Source: Gymnorhina tibicen
Lineage: Eukaryota; Chordata; Aves; Passeriformes; Artamidae
NCBI GenBank assembly: GCA_013399875.1
Contig: VXAZ01008136.1
Span: forward strand, 124,001-188,000
Direction: 5' to 3'
Length of the DNA stretch: 64,000 nucleotides
The translations under genes and the position numbers were made by a program. Positions 33,196 to 46,500 of this stretch are shown in pieces. How positions within the stretch are numbered: position 1 is the first letter of the stretch; every line of letters begins with the position of its first letter. The notes below the pieces were generated by a model, which was not told the DNA's origin, ran no database searches, and saw only the letters and a list, made by a program, of their open reading frames with translations.

Positions 33196-36100
33196 TCCAG
33201 GGATTTATTTCTCCCATGAAATTAGCTGCTTTTCTCCTCAGCATGTCCTTCAGTTAAATACAACTATCCTGCTACCAAAAAACCCCCCAAAAATCCCTTC
33301 ATTTTCCTCTTCCCAAGAGGTCTGTGAAACACTGTCCCACAATTCATATCTTTGGCAATTTTAATGGCTTGCTTTTGCAAATTTTCTTTGATTTGCCTTT
33401 GGTGAAATTTTACAGCTTTTAAGTTTCTATCTGCTGAGAAAATTAGCATATTATATTTTCCTCTCAGTTTCAACAATCTCATTGTCTTGTAACACCTTGA
33501 TAGCAGACACTAAGGCTGCTGGCTTTCTATTATCAGTCCTTACTCCAGCTCTTGACATTTTAAGTAAATGTGGAGGCAAAAACACTACAGAGAAAATCCC
33601 CTATATTCAAAGTGAGCTGACCACTAAGAGAAAAGTCCCAATATTAACTTAAGAAACCATACATAGACAATCATCTCAAGAATATCTTGCTTCCTTTTTC
33701 TTACTTCCTCTCTCCAGCTTTGTCTTCCCTTTTGAATGGCTTTCTTGAAATAAAGAAAACTAAAGAGTTTTGTGTCCTGCACAGATAGTCAGATTGCTGG
33801 CAATTCCAAAAGTTTTCAACTACATTAGAAACATGCACCTGAAAAACAAGTGTTTAGTCAGGCACCAGACACTAGCAATAAATCTCAAGGCATTTCACAT
33901 CAAAGAAACATCAACAGCTATTTTTTAAAGAACATGCAGACATGTTCTTTACAGCATTACTCTGTCAGCACTAACAACAGAAACCAAGGAAGAGGATGAC
34001 AGTCGTCATAAGGGTTCCTTTTTTTTTGTGAGGGACAAGATCAAGTTCTGAGGAGTTTGGTTAACACTGGTTAAATGTTGAGTTATCTGAATACCATTAA
34101 GTATCAATTATCTAATTACTCTGGAAACAGGCATAATAATTTAGTTACCAACTATTGCTCATACAGTGTACTTGAAGTTGTTTGATCCATTAGCACTTGC
34201 CGTGGGGGCAGGTGGGTAACATGAGAGATTAATCTGGACTTCAGCATCATACTTTCTGGAACTATTTCTACTAGACATCAGTGACACCTCAGAGATTACC
34301 AGCTGATGAGGGCAATTAAGAAGCTGTGTCTCACAAAGCAAGTACTGCTTTCCATGTAGGACTGAAACATGAAAAGAGACTTTTTACTGTGGGATCAAAG
34401 GGAAAATAAAACTAAGAACACAGCTGTGAGAAAGTAAGGCTGAAATGCAAATTTTCCCACTTGGGAATTAACCCTACAGATTGCTATGCTGTGCAACAAA
34501 TCACTTTGTGATGCCAGAACTGAAAGCAAGACAGCTGAGGCAGTGAAATGCTGAGAGATGCAGGCCTCTAGAATTCAGGCTAATTTTGAAGATGTGGCTG
34601 TGCTACTGCTCAAATGTGACAATTGAGCTCTACACAGCATGCTGCTTACGCCCTTAGAAATCCCCTCAAATAGCTATTTTACACAGAGTAAACGCACTCC
34701 AGGAAGTAAGCAAATCTAACTCATGATGCCTTGTGTGACAACCAGTCCAGGGTATTGAAGATGTTACAATATGAAGAAAGAAGCAGAAATGTAATTCATT
34801 ATACAACTTTGAAAGAATTTACAAACCACAGCAGCTGTATTAGCATAGTAAGGTCCTCGTCCTTTCTGACTTCTAATGCAGAAGATTTTTTCATAGAAGC
34901 ACTAGACAATGTTGCACCAGGAGATGAATTACTGATAATTAGAAAACAGAGAGGGCATTGCTCGTTGTAAATTGGATCCTGGTACATAGACCCATTTGAT
35001 GATTAAAACTCTAAAACTGCAACTAAAAAACTTTGGGGAGTAGAAATCACACAAGTCAAATTCAACAAACTGATGCACAGGGAGGAAATATGTGAATTAC
35101 ATGTATGGATATATAAATCGAGGGAAAAAAGTATTATTCCTTTCTGAAAGCAAGGTCTGTAAAAATATGCTATACCCTTGATCTCCAGTCTCAGGGCAAT
35201 TAACTCCCTGGAAAGGGGAATGAAACAAAACAACTGAGCAAAAACTTGAGCATGTGTCCTTGAGTGAAACACTCCATGGAATGCAGATTATATCTGAGAG
35301 TTGATAGGACATACTTTGGACTTAAATGAACATACTTCTTAGCAAGGCACACTTTACACTTCACAAGAAGCAACTTCTTCCCTTTGGAAAGTTGCAGTTG
35401 AACATTTATTCACTGGTTGGAAAAATAATGTGCGGTTTTTTTCCAAAGTATTATTTTCACTCCTGTGAAATAGCCTTAGGGTGAAATATTACAACTACAC
35501 ATGCGGTTGTGCTAGTGGTCCATTACACCAACTGTGTCAGGGATTATGCTGTTTCCAGCTATGCTTTTTCAACTACTTGCCATTGTAGTCAGAAGACTGA
35601 ATTCCATTATATCAGCTCTGACAGACTGAAAAGTTTATTTCTCATCTGGACTTTGCACTGTTTAGCAATCAGCAAGCAAACGAGCAAAATGGGATTTGTC
35701 AGGTGCACATATTTAATTTAGCAGAAAACAAACAATCTGAATGCCTTTAATGTCTTTAAGCTACAGCCAAGGATACATTATTCCTCTAAAGAAATTAAAT
35801 TTTTTATTTGGGATGTTGACTGCATCCCTCACTTCATGATCATGATGAAAATCGCACTTAGAAATTAATGATCATAATGAGCACATGTTCAATGGTACAC
35901 GGAGATCATCATCCAAGGACAGACATATATGCTGAGGTTTAAAAAACATCTCCAAATTTTGAAAGTAAAAGAAAAAGGGTATAGGATTTGCTGCTCTGCC
36001 TGAAAATGTTTCTGTTAGGCAATGTTGACAGTAGCAAAGAAAATGAGCTCTAGGGTAATAAACAATAGGAATAAATAGTAATGGTATTGGGAGAGGGAGC

Positions 36101-39100
36101 TACATGTCCAGAAGACAAAGGACCGCAGAGATGCACTGAACTTGATTAGTCAGGTAACTAGTAAACTCTTTCTGGGTGACTGGATCTGTTTGCAGCATGG
36201 CTAATATGTCTGAGGGGGGAACGATAGGTCTAGTGATGAAAATTTAAAAAAAGTTTAACTTGGTGGACACAGAAGATGTGGCGTGTAACACCAAACAAAT
36301 AATGTGAGTTATAACCGTGGTACTAAATGAAAAGGGAATTGCCTTCATCATAATTGCCATGTAACAAACATTAGATGATGTATGTCCCAAATGTTTCAGC
36401 TCAATTATTTCACAAATGCTTTTTTTTTTAACATTACTCTATGACTATCTTCATAGTTTAAATGTGCCGTTAGATCTGTTTGGAAGTAGAGAGACTATAA
36501 CTGCATTGACACTGGGCATGGGAAAGCTGGGTGACTTAGGATGCTCGGTAGAGACGTGATCAGCAGCACAGCACGGCTGCCGTGCTTCCCACTGCGCTGC
36601 TGGGAGGAGGATCCAGTATCCTTACTCTGGATATATCCATTGCTCCACAAACTGTATTTCAGATCTTGTATGCATAGGCACCACCTTGTCTTGCTTCCTC
36701 TGTCCTTCCTCTGTACCTTCCTCTGTCACCTCCTCCATGTGCCAGTGTGTTCCTGAGCACATGGGAATATGTGAGAATACCAGAAAGGTGAATGAGCTAG
36801 GAAAAATTCTGAAATATCAGAAGGGGAGAGACATACCTTCTAGAGAAAGAAAACAATAAGAAAATCTAGTAAATTTGTTTTCCTCAGGCCATAATGAGAC
36901 CGAAACCTCCCACAGACACGTGCCCCTTCTTCCCCTTCAATCAATCTATAAGCCAGTCATTGAAGAATGTATATATTATAGACCTATGTATGTATGTATT
37001 TTAAAAGTTGCTTAATAATGGGCTGTGGCCCATTGAAAGGAAAGGAAAGGAAAAATGCAGCAGTTGCTCAAGAGCTGTTAAGTGAAGAGACACTTCAACA
37101 GCTACTTAAGTAGGAAGAGCTCTGGTAAATGTAGAACAGAAAAAGAAATAAAGAAAATTGCATTTTGGACTCATCTGGTGGTGGCTGCTGCTTCCTGGAG
37201 ATGTTGTCATTCAAACAACCTAACAACAATAAGTGCCCTCCCTCATCCCTGATTTCAGCAGGCTCTGGACTGGGTCCCTGCTGCAGCTCCTCCTGTGCTC
37301 CCCCTGTCTGCCTGGCTTTCTGCAGGGCAAACTGTGGGATCACAAAATGTTTGTGGGATGCCAAAATGATATTGAGGTTTTACAATTTGCCTCAGCTGTT
37401 CACAGCCTGAAAACCCACGAGTCTGCAACCCCTACTTTTGCTGCTGAAGGACAAAATCAAAACCAAGTTGAAGTCAGCAGTGAAAACAACAATTTTTACA
37501 GATTTTTGAGGCTTTTCAAGGGAATCAAGTTGCAATCTCTGGGAGTTTCCATCATGTAACACAAGTTTTATTTACAGTTTTGCCCATTGCAATAGTTTCC
37601 TGAACCTATGGGAATTAGAACAGGTTACTGCAAGATAAGCAAGGCAGGAAGTTTGTAGGCACCAGATACTCTCTGATAAGCTCCTGCATATATGCTCAAG
37701 TCCTGCTGTAAAAATGCACTAATCTCCTTTTCTTTCATTTTGGTGCAGGTTACCTTTCATTTATTGCAGGGTAACAATGGCCACTCATACAAATATAAAT
37801 ACGACAGATTCCAGTGGAGAAGTTCCCATACTCCAGTGCGAACAGTGCAACACAGGAAAAAAGCAGACTGCAGCTCCTGTTTTTGTAGTGAGATCAGTTG
37901 CAAGATTACTGAGTTAGTTTTTACAGGCTCCTTGAGAAAATGGGCTGTATATTACATATAAAAAGGTATGGCAGTGCTATTCTTCACGTTATGTCATGAT
38001 TAATATATATTTCTAAGTAACTCCAAATACTAAAAGACACATTTTGCTCTTGTCCTCTGCCAGTTTTAAGGTACTTATCCAATGGTTTTGGAAGCTTACA
38101 TGGATTCCCTTCATACTTCCTCTAAAAATCCCCTTCCAATTTTTGCACTTTTTTAAAAGAAAACCTGAGCTTGCCAAAAAAGACATTCTCCAGATAGAGC
38201 AACCATTGTCAGCAGTCTCTGCAGTTTGGCTCAACATGATAAATGTTGGTGGGAAGGCATAATGAAAAAATGTAATAATGTTTTCAGAGCCTATGTCCCA
38301 TCTTCAAATGTGAATGAAGTTTTAAATGTCAGATTTTCAAAGGTATTTAGTATACAAAGGAATTTAAGTTTTCATCAGCATATTTGCAGGCTTGTAACCA
38401 ATTTGAGCCCATTAGAAGCAAAGGACTGCTATTTTTATATGCGTAAACATTTTCAAAACCCCATTCCATGAAAACTTTTAAAAAAATGGATTCACAAATA
38501 TAAAAATATTTTAATTGAGATTTTTCTTTCTATTTTTCAGAAGTAAATGAGAAAAAAAATAAAAGAGAAAGGAAATCTGAAGTTACAAATACAGTTCAGC
38601 AATTAGATACCCACAGATCATAGGGTTTAAGGATTAAGCCATAGTTACAGATATTTCAGCACTAACAACTATAGGTATGGATTTGATTGGATTTTTTTAA
38701 TTATATTATATAATTTCTGCTGTCCTGTTTCACAAACCAAACAATATTGGGAAAGTGTAATAAATATATGCTAAAGGGAAACAAAGTGAAACCATTGAAA
38801 AGCTGAGTGGCAACAAGTTAGAGTGAATAACAGAAAAATAAGGTAAAAGGAGGGGAGAAACAGTGAAAACAAGGGTCTTTTGAAAAATGAAGTTAAATAT
38901 GTTAGCTACTTCATACAGTCGGTTTTATATCTATACAAAAGAACTTAAAACTGTTCATAGTCCTGTTATTTTCTTTCTTAAAATCTAATGCAGAATTTTG
39001 TAGAATGAGATAAAAAGATCAAACTCTGTTTTAGATGGAGAAGTTTCTCCAAATCTCTCATTAATTCATGAAGTATAATAATAACTACATTCCTCGTCTT

Positions 39101-42100
39101 CTTGCAATAACTGAATAACTCAATGTCTCTAACACATGTAGAGAAATATTTCAGTAAAAAGTCAATATAAAGTACTATTTGGCTAAAATCTCTTCCTAAA
39201 ATTCACCTTGTGGACATTTCACCCCACAAGGGAGTTTCACAATAACAAATATGCTACATTATACGCAAATGCAAATACGCTTTGCCTCGTACTAAGACGA
39301 TCCTGAGTACTAGGTTGCCAGTAATACCCTTCTAAGCTCCCTTCCTCTTTGTGTGCAACCTATGGCAAGTGTGTACCACACAAACAAGAGATAACACAGA
39401 TTGTGAAATTACAGTACATAGCAGCAACTTCTCTTGGATGCCCATGTAATCCCAGCCCCACTGAGGATAATGCAGTTTGCACCTCAGCAGATGGGTGGCA
39501 AAGACCTTACATATACCATAAAGAGAAGCCATTGGGTGGAGTAGGTAACATGCTGTAAATCCACACCCTGACTTGCTTCATGGTAATTTGTCCATGAAGG
39601 TATCCTTTGGGTTGCCTGGAGATGGATGTTCTTTCCCTCTTTAAAAAAAACAAGGAAACTGTACCTGATGAATGACCAAATGAAATGTTTATAGAAAGTG
39701 CAAGACGCTTCACTTGCTAATAAGTGAAAAGTTAGAAGCCAGAAGTGAAAATTTAGCTCTAGGCAGACAGCTGCTTAAAACTAATTTTTAATGATATATT
39801 CTCTTCCATTCTTGTAAAATTAAAAACTTATTTTAATATCTTCTAATAGAAATCCACATTCTGATTTTCAAAAGTAAATGTTAGATTTCAAAACAGTTGT
39901 GGACTCAGAAGTCTCTAGCATGAAAGAGAACTGCAATATATGAGGTTATATATGATATAACCTCATATATATGATATATATGATATCATATATAATATAT
40001 GATGCTCCCCCCCAAAAAATGAAACAAAGTTATACCCTGAATGACCAAGCACTACCCTATGTAGTAAACCATGTTTATGATACTGGAATTCTGTTAACTA
40101 GGTAAGCTATATTTTATTTTTCTTATGATTTATACATATATTTATCATATAAATGAGTCAGTACATATAAATGAGAGAGTACTTTTTATTTGCCTGGGAT
40201 TTGATGGTTATGTTTTTATACTAAATCTCACGGTTCTAAAAAAGTCTCTGTTTTCCAAACATAGTTGTATTTGTAGGTGAAAGATTACCAAATTAATATT
40301 GTCATGCACAAAATTAGCATGTTTATCAGCATAGATGTTCATGCATCTGTGCATTAAACTCACTTTGCACTTGAATTTGCCTGCAGCCATGTTTTCTGAT
40401 ACACACAGTTCAAGTTATATTGAGTTGATATTTAGTTATAAAAGCAGATCAGATTTAAAAATCAAAATCCAGTGGCCAGCCTTTTGACAGCATGATTCTT
40501 TAGATAGCTTTTACCCTTGGAACAGCAATTACCTCATCTCAGTAAGTGTTGCAGAAATCATCTTAAATTTTAAAGGATATTTTTAGGTAGAAAATAGAGT
40601 AGAATCACAGAAAAAAACCACTCCAAATGGTTTTGGAGCGATGTCTTACTGTGTTTTAGCTACTCTTATTACTTAAGATATATATCTCGGATCAAAGACA
40701 CATGCTGTAGAGTATGACACCAATTAGTAGCTCAAAGGAGGAGGAAGTCAGGAAAAAAAAGTATGAGGGAGCAGAGCGGGATTAGCAGAAGGGTAAAAGA
40801 GTATTTATTTGAATGCTTGAATCTTCCAGCCCACACAGTCTTAAACTGGCTGACTAACTATATCACTACCTTCCTTGGTACCTTGAACCTTTTTTCATGC
40901 AGATTAGTTTTTTATGCTCCAAGAACTCTCTTATTTTGTGGCTTGAAAAGCAAACAAATCTCTGCTCATTCAGGGAACATCATGATGCAACAATGCAGTG
41001 CAAAATAACCACTTTGAACTACACAGAGATCTGTAGTATGGAAGGCCAAAGAGAACAACACCTTCCATGACCTCAACAAAGCTACAGTCATCTGCTCTGT
41101 GTCAATACAAGGGCATAAAGCAACCAGCACAGAGCCAAGTTAGTCTACAGTTAGACAGGCAATCCCTACGTAGGCTTGGCTCTAACTCCCTCCCAATGCC
41201 AGAGTGACAGACACACCCACACCAATGACTGGAGAGAGATTTACTTAAGTGAGGTATGTAAGGCCAGTAAGGCAAGATACGAGACAAGAGCACAGTGTAC
41301 ATCCCGCCATACAAAACTCTGTAACTATTTGAAGAAGTTCCTATTAACCTCTTGCTTCATCCTCAGTACCACCCTGAAGGAATGTGTTTATGGCAGAAGT
41401 TAACAGGCCTGCCCACACCCTTGGGGGAAGGCACAGCCCAAAGAGCATGAAAAGAGGTCAAGCCGCAAGATAAAGCCCACAACAGAAACAAATGGCTAAA
41501 ATATGTGCCAATGCCGACTTCAAAGGAGTTAAAGCAATGTAAGGCACAAACAACATAAAGCCCAAAGATACCATCTGATGTAGCAAATGCCCCTAACTTG
41601 CCTGTTGGCATTATGGTAACAGCAGAAGTATGTCATATGCCTCCTAACACAAAGGAACACAGGACTGCATGATTCTCACTGATAACTCCAGTGATGACTC
41701 CAGACCTATAGGACTTGGTGCAGACCGATGTGTACCTGGACAGCTTGGAAAGCAGTGCTTCCTCTTCTTGTGTGCTCCAATCTCCATCTGCTTTTATAGT
41801 CCAGTCTGTCCTGATCTCCATCATAAACTTCCTCATCACTTGCCTTTTACTGTGCGTAACTTCTCACTCTCCCTCGGATTATTCCCTCACTTGAGCTTGC
41901 TTTGACCACTCCCATTATAAAAACATCCCACTTGAGCCAACTTGTTCCATTAGTATCACTCCATCTTCTTTCCATTCTTAAGCTCTTTGAACACAACCTT
42001 TATAGTTTCTACCTGGGGCTTCTCTGCTTGTGTGGTTCCTTCTCTTTGCAGCTGAAGCTGTTTTTACCAGAATATTTAATAATTCTTCTATAGCCAAGAG

Positions 42101-43019
42101 GTACATCAGTAACCTGTGATTTATGGGAAAGGAGAGAGGAATCTGTGTACAACATATACATTCTAGTTGAGGTTACACAGGTGTTAAAAACTCTTGAATC
42201 ATGGAAGACCTCACTGTATGGGGAATTCACCATTTGTTTACAAAGGCTGCATCAAATCTCTCCCAGACAAAGCACAATAATGAGTTGTTATAATTTTAAT
42301 GATAACCTATTCAAAGACCTCTGCCACAATTAGTTGGATGAAGTCTAAAGAAACGAGCTTGAAATTCAGAGCAGAACAAAGGAAACCAGGCCTTCATGAA
42401 AGGAAATCATATTCAGAAGCTGGATAGAGTGACATTAGTAATGAACAGGAAGCTTGGACAGGAGTGATGTTCTGCATAGTTGCAGGAACTTAACCTTAAA
42501 TAATTACAAACTAAGCAAAAAACAAGGGACACGGCATCTCAAGACTTGAGGGAAAAAGACAGTCTTGTTCTCCTTGGATTTCTAGGACTTGCTCTGTTTC
42601 TTTTCTGACATCCTTAATTTTTCCTTCAATACATGCCTCAAAGACAACATCCTGTAACTAAGTCGAGTTGAACAACTCCTTTTGGGCTACTCACTGAACT
42701 GATAGCTGAGGTCACGAACACTTTCACTAAATAAATCTTTGAGGAATCTAGTCAACGCATCACCCTTCAATTTTGTGTCTTCAGTCAAATTTGTGCAGTG
42801 CAGGACATCTCCATAGTTCATTAGCCTGCTGAACTGCAGCTCTTTATCTTCTCTTCAGAACCTGTCTAGTCTTTCTACTCCCTAAGTCTCTCATTTGCTG
42901 TCAAAGGACAACTCTTGCCCCCTTATTCCCATATTATGCTTTCAGACAAGCACTTTCATGTATTCTCCTATCTTAGCACCAATGTTTTGAGAGAGTTACC
43001 TCGAATTATTGACCCAGCC
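33196..43019. other. Intergenic, no gene recognised
   Basis: About 9.8 kb of unique AT-rich DNA without recognised exons. It contains AT-dinucleotide-rich hairpin DNA at 39936-39995, short AAAGG repeats near 37039-37053, and a 41.1-41.65 kb segment slightly richer in G+C whose origin I could not identify. ORFs are short and overlap in opposite frames. Confidence 0.55.
39936..39970. repeat. AT-rich inverted repeat, 15-base arms, 5-base loop
   Basis: ATATATGAGGTTATA (39936-39950) pairs perfectly with TATAACCTCATATAT (39956-39970). It is followed by further ATATGATAT repeats to about 39995. It could extrude as a cruciform and vary in length. Confidence 0.9.
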
Positions 43020-43024
43020 ATTTA

Positions 43025-43552
43025 GCCATAAAGAAAATAAAATATTATTCTATAAATACCTTAGCAACAAAAGGCTGAGGAGAATCTCTGTCCTTTATTG
43101 GATGTGGGGGAAAACATAGGATTGAGGAAGCATGGGAATGAGGAAAAAGCTTAGGTACTCATTGCCTTCTTTGCCTCAGTTGTTAATAGTCACACCAGTT
43201 GTTCTCAAGGTACCCTTTATCCCTCTCTACAACCACCTGAAAGGATGCTGTAGCCAGGTGAAGGTCGGCCTTTTCTCCCAAATATGAAGAGATAGGTCAA
43301 GAGAAAATGGTCTCAAGTTGCTCCAGAGGATGTTTGTATTGGATACTAGGAAAAATTTCTTCACTGAAAGGGTTGTCAAGCATTGGAGCAGGCTGCCCAT
43401 CAGAGTGGTTGAGTCACCATCCCTGGAGGTATTTAAAAGATGTGTGGATCTGGCACTTGGGGACATGGTTTAGTGGTAGATTTGACAATGTCAGCTTAGT
43501 GGTTGGACTTGATCTTCAGGATCTTTTTCAACCTAAATAATTCTATTATTTA
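43025..43552 (+). mobile_element. CR1 LINE, internally deleted, same type as 10.6 kb copy
   Basis: The 5' part (about 43032-43210) matches the start of the copy at 10.6 kb, including tcctttattggatg and the FFASVVNSHTSC-like region. The sequence then jumps to the 3' part (ccctctctacaaccacctgaaagga, LFSQI-, [30 protein letters not shown] in broken frame). It ends in ttttcaacctaaataattctatt. Nearly all of the reverse transcriptase is deleted. Confidence 0.88.
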
Positions 43553-46500
43553 ATTATTCTTTTTTAAATCTTCCTTTTATTTTCCTTTGTTATGATGTTT
43601 CCATGGTGGATAAGAGCGATTACGCTGTTCGTATGGTTGCCATGTTCACTCTGTGAGAATGGTGCCACTCACACGGGCCAGCAGAGCCTCACTGCTGCCG
43701 CTGCTGCTCATCAACCTGCCTACATTCTTCTTTCTTCTTTTCTCTAATAAACTAGAAGTTTCTAGGAACAGGGTTTTTTTGTATTGGTGATTAGTGATGT
43801 CAAAACCAAATACTGATGAGATACTACTACACAGTAAAAGATGCAAGGCCCAAGGAGCAACTATTTTGAGCTAGTGTGTTAAATACATACGGCTCAAGAA
43901 CCATGCCTGATTTCACTGAAGATAGAAAGGGAAATTGGTGATACCAATATTGCAAGATGGCATCCTTAAGCACTCGAAAGCAGTAACAACATCCAGATAA
44001 GCAAGCATCTTTGTGATTCATTCCTACCTGCTTGTTGATAAAGAATATTACAGGCCACTATTGTGATTATCACCTTCTCTGCCAAACATCAGTAAGAATT
44101 CCATCCTCACTAAGGCTTGACAGTGAGTGAAGGACAGTCAAAGAAAACATGAATGTGAGTTCTTACACTGCTGCAATGGACCTCCAAAAGGACCCTGACT
44201 TCTGTGCACTTTCTCCTCTGTGGTTTGAAAAATATTTTTTTCTTCCTTATATTACACTTCTACTCTTTTCCATGTGCATGTAGATGAGATGTCATAATAT
44301 CCTTGTCCTAGACAGCAGTATTTTCTCAGATCTTTCCTACGTTTTCCATCTACTTCAGATAAAGCTTTTTTAATGCATGGTCTTATTATAGTGAGCTTCA
44401 TGTTTGCATTCCTTTCACTTCTTGTTTTTCTAATTCAAGAGCCTGCCTAAAATTAAGTTACGAATTCACTGGGTCAGATATTTTTCACCTCCTTTGACGA
44501 GTGCTTTGTGCAAATTCTAGGCAAATGGTAAACAGCAATCACCACTATAATACTAATAAATGCAAATTAAATGCTGCTCCAGGAGCTCTTCCCTCAGAAT
44601 AGTAACTGTTAAAATTTATGTAGTAGTTCCCCCCCACGCCCCAGACTGCAAATACCTTTGTTAATTAATTGAGGCCAAATGACAATGCCATAATTAGCCA
44701 AGCCCAGGCTGCTCTTAATGGCGATGGGGCTACCAACAAAATGAAGGTATCTATGATTCCAAGAAAGCATCCATTTCTATTTCACTGGATGGAATGAAAA
44801 TATTGTTTATGCACAAAATGATTGGTCTTATGACTGCACTAACTCCATCCAGAGCTGGAAGGAACACAGGAAATGAACAGAAAGAGCTGGCATCTTCACT
44901 CAGCAGCTGGCAACCACTACATGTGATCTATAGAAAGAGTGTCTAAACAACAGGGCAAGGTTCAGTTATTTTGGCCTTTCTTGAACAGAGGCACAACACA
45001 CAGGGGTCTACAGCCGGACTATTGTGTGATGTACACATCGTATAGATACTTAAGTATAGTTGTTAAGGAACCATACATCATTCAGAATACACACTAATCC
45101 TATGATGTGCTTGGAAACTTGCAGAGAACAGATTCATCGTTCCTGTTTTGTTAACTACAGCCTGCCAGCGACCGTCTATCCCAGGGAAGTCCTTTATTTT
45201 TCATGTACATTTTCCTGTACATTTCATGTACAGTTGAGAGACCTAACAGCCAACAAGTTAATGAGTCTTACCACTTTTAAGAAAGCAGGCTCTTTACTTA
45301 CGAAGCTGATTGCGTCAAATTAGCTATATATAGCTAATTGCTCTATAGCAAATACAAATCAAATTAATCATCTGCTTAGGGCACCACAGACTCTTTAAGC
45401 ACTATACTCCATGGCAACAGTGTTGTATTGTCACTGTGCTACCTCCTGAAGTGAGTCTATGCCAATCTTATGTAGGATGTAATAACTATAAATAAGGAGT
45501 AGTGCAAAAGTTTGGAGAGAACGGGAGTGATTCAGTTCTGAATTTCTCACCAATACAAATGATACAGTCTGCCAGTTGTGCTGTCATCACTTTATACACT
45601 ATCCTCGTGTTTGGTGCATGCATGATTACACAGGTGACAAGGAAGGTCATGTTACTATACTACTGCAAAAAAAAGGTTTCCTCTGTAGACACCTTTTCTC
45701 AGTGTCACAGACAAACTAACCCAGGACTGCCCATTCACTGTCAGCTACGTGCAAGCCTCCCATTTAGAATGACTTTGCTCAAAGACCTTGATGCAGCACA
45801 CACAGGAGCTGTACATCTGCCCAGTGAAGGCACAGGTGCACACAAGTGGCTGAAATATCCTATTTCCTAACTCATCCGTCATGGGCATACCCATGCAAAC
45901 CCATGTCGAATCCCAGATGTACCATTATGGCTATAACAAAAGGATAAATTTTGTCTTATGCTTTAGACTGTTGAAGTCCAAGGGAAAAAAATTACCTAAA
46001 GACATTAAACAACTTCTGATTATCTCTTGTGGCCAGAGTGATCCTCTAGGATGACTAGGAGGGTTTTCTCATCTGCCACAATGTCAGAAAAGCTGTCAAC
46101 CACATGTCTTACCTGCCTCTGCTCTACCAGAGGACAGCAAACTGGAAGCTGCAAGCAAGCAATGTGTGCCTCATCCAGGCTGCTCCTAATAATAAGAATT
46201 ATCCCCAGGGGTGCCATTTTTCACAATCCTTACATATTACCTGTAGCTCTGTAATTTGATTCTTTCTGGTCTTTCAAATAGCAAAAGCATTCAGAGATTT
46301 AAGAAAAAAAATCAAAGTCTTGCTGTCACTGGTTTCCAAAATGGCAACCTTTTCTGCTTAGTGCTGTAACAATTGACTGCAGAATACATCATGACATGGC
46401 GGGGCAAAGCCAGTAAATGTTATTAAGGAGTCTTATTTTTATGTAGGTTGAAATGTTGCATCAAATGCATCAGGCAACACCACTTGAAAAGCTTGCAATT

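Noticed and set aside
41100..41650. Possible solo LTR (minus strand TGTTAGG to TTGACA)
   Set aside because: No convincing target duplication, no poly(A) signal/TATA layout and no second copy to compare. The TG and CA ends may be chance.
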